This document shows, piece after piece, positions 5,457-5,597 of a stretch of DNA of 5,597 bases. The stretch spans positions 1 to 5,597 of the forward strand of contig JAIRLA010000149.1 in assembly GCA_031259795.1 (NCBI GenBank), in the 5' to 3' direction. The notes under the pieces are model-generated. The model was given only the letters and a program-made list of their open reading frames with translations. It searched no databases and had not been told where the DNA came from. The translations under genes were made by a program, and so were the position numbers. Source of the stretch: Azoarcus sp. (lineage in GTDB: Bacteria; Pseudomonadota; Gammaproteobacteria; Burkholderiales; Rhodocyclaceae). Each line of letters begins with the position of its first letter. Position 1 is the stretch's first letter.

Positions 5457-5488
5457 GCGCTGCGCCGCGGCAATCCATGCGGCGGTTC
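5457..5488 (+). repeat. A-module right half with flanking CGGTTC
   Basis: CGCGGCAATCCATGC followed by two bases and CGGTTC matches the reverse complement of the right end and flank of A copy 1 (341-365). Only the right half of A is present. It lies 20 bp before the trmJ stop codon on the plus-strand map. The shared flank beyond the A boundary suggests the mobile or duplicated unit is sometimes longer than A itself. Confidence 0.6.
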
Positions 5489-5497
5489 AGGGCGGGC

Positions 5498-5597
5498 CTA
5501 GCGGAATAGGCTCTTGTTCTTGCCGTCATCGAAGCTTGCCAGGATGCCGCGCAGGATGGCGACTTCTTCTTTTTCCAGGCGCGCGCGGCCAAACAGG
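5498..5597 (-). CDS. trmJ: tRNA (cytidine/uridine-2'-O-)-methyltransferase TrmJ, C-terminal end (partial)
   Basis: The window edge cuts this minus-strand gene, leaving its last 32 complete codons and the TAG stop. The visible product, LFGRARLEKEEVAILRGIL followed by ASFDDGKNKSLFR, matches the C-terminal tail of the TrmJ branch of SpoU/TrmH methyltransferases, where an LF-x-RAR-x(5)-E-x-x-ILRGIL pattern closes the protein. TrmJ 2'-O-methylates nucleotide 32 of the anticodon loop in several tRNAs using S-adenosylmethionine. The catalytic knot domain lies outside the window, so the call rests only on this tail. The gene is on the same strand as the epimerase pair, 272 bp upstream, with repeat DNA between them, so cotranscription is uncertain. 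Confidence 0.78.
   Translation of the reverse strand, partial: LFGRARLEKEEVAILRGILASFDDGKNKSLFR

Overview
The window looks like a GC-rich pseudomonadotal chromosome segment, most likely betaproteobacterial. Support comes from the form of the Nnr, UDP-glucuronate 4-epimerase and TrmJ proteins, and from a dense set of intergenic repeats of the kind whose spurious translations read HCEERSDAAI or LPRLAGERVPERRERV. The taxonomic call is inference, and nothing here fixes a genus.

Layout. Bases 1-118 are a tandem octamer array (ACCGAACG and variants) that runs off the left edge. Bases 119-351 are a more AT-rich stretch with no gene. Bases 352-891 are a tightly packed composite of three short repeat modules, called A, B and C here, arranged as a large imperfect palindrome. 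Bases 1005-2588 (+) encode the bifunctional NAD(P)HX repair enzyme Nnr. Converging on it, with a 45-bp overlap, is a minus-strand pair: an ArnT/RgtA-like GT-C membrane glycosyltransferase (2544-4214) and, upstream of it, a UDP-glucuronate 4-epimerase (4218-5225). The pair is only 3 nt apart and looks translationally coupled. Bases 5226-5497 are intergenic and hold another A/C repeat cluster. Bases 5498-5597 (-) are the 3' end of trmJ.

How the genes relate. Nnr is housekeeping metabolite repair and has no visible link to its neighbours. The epimerase and glycosyltransferase probably act in one envelope pathway. The epimerase would make UDP-galacturonate from UDP-glucuronate. The GT-C enzyme would move a sugar from a polyprenyl-phosphate donor onto lipid A, LPS core or another periplasmic acceptor. 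trmJ is a tRNA methyltransferase gene on the same strand, separated from the pair by the repeat cluster.

The least ordinary part is the non-coding DNA. There are four A copies, two full B copies and six C copies, plus fragments, with reproducible linkers and orientations. They include a 131-bp ungapped inverted repeat, a perfect 23-bp inverted repeat around a 55-bp loop, and an 89-bp block found in opposite orientation on both sides of the gene block. I found no CRISPR, tRNA, rRNA, transposase or defence genes.
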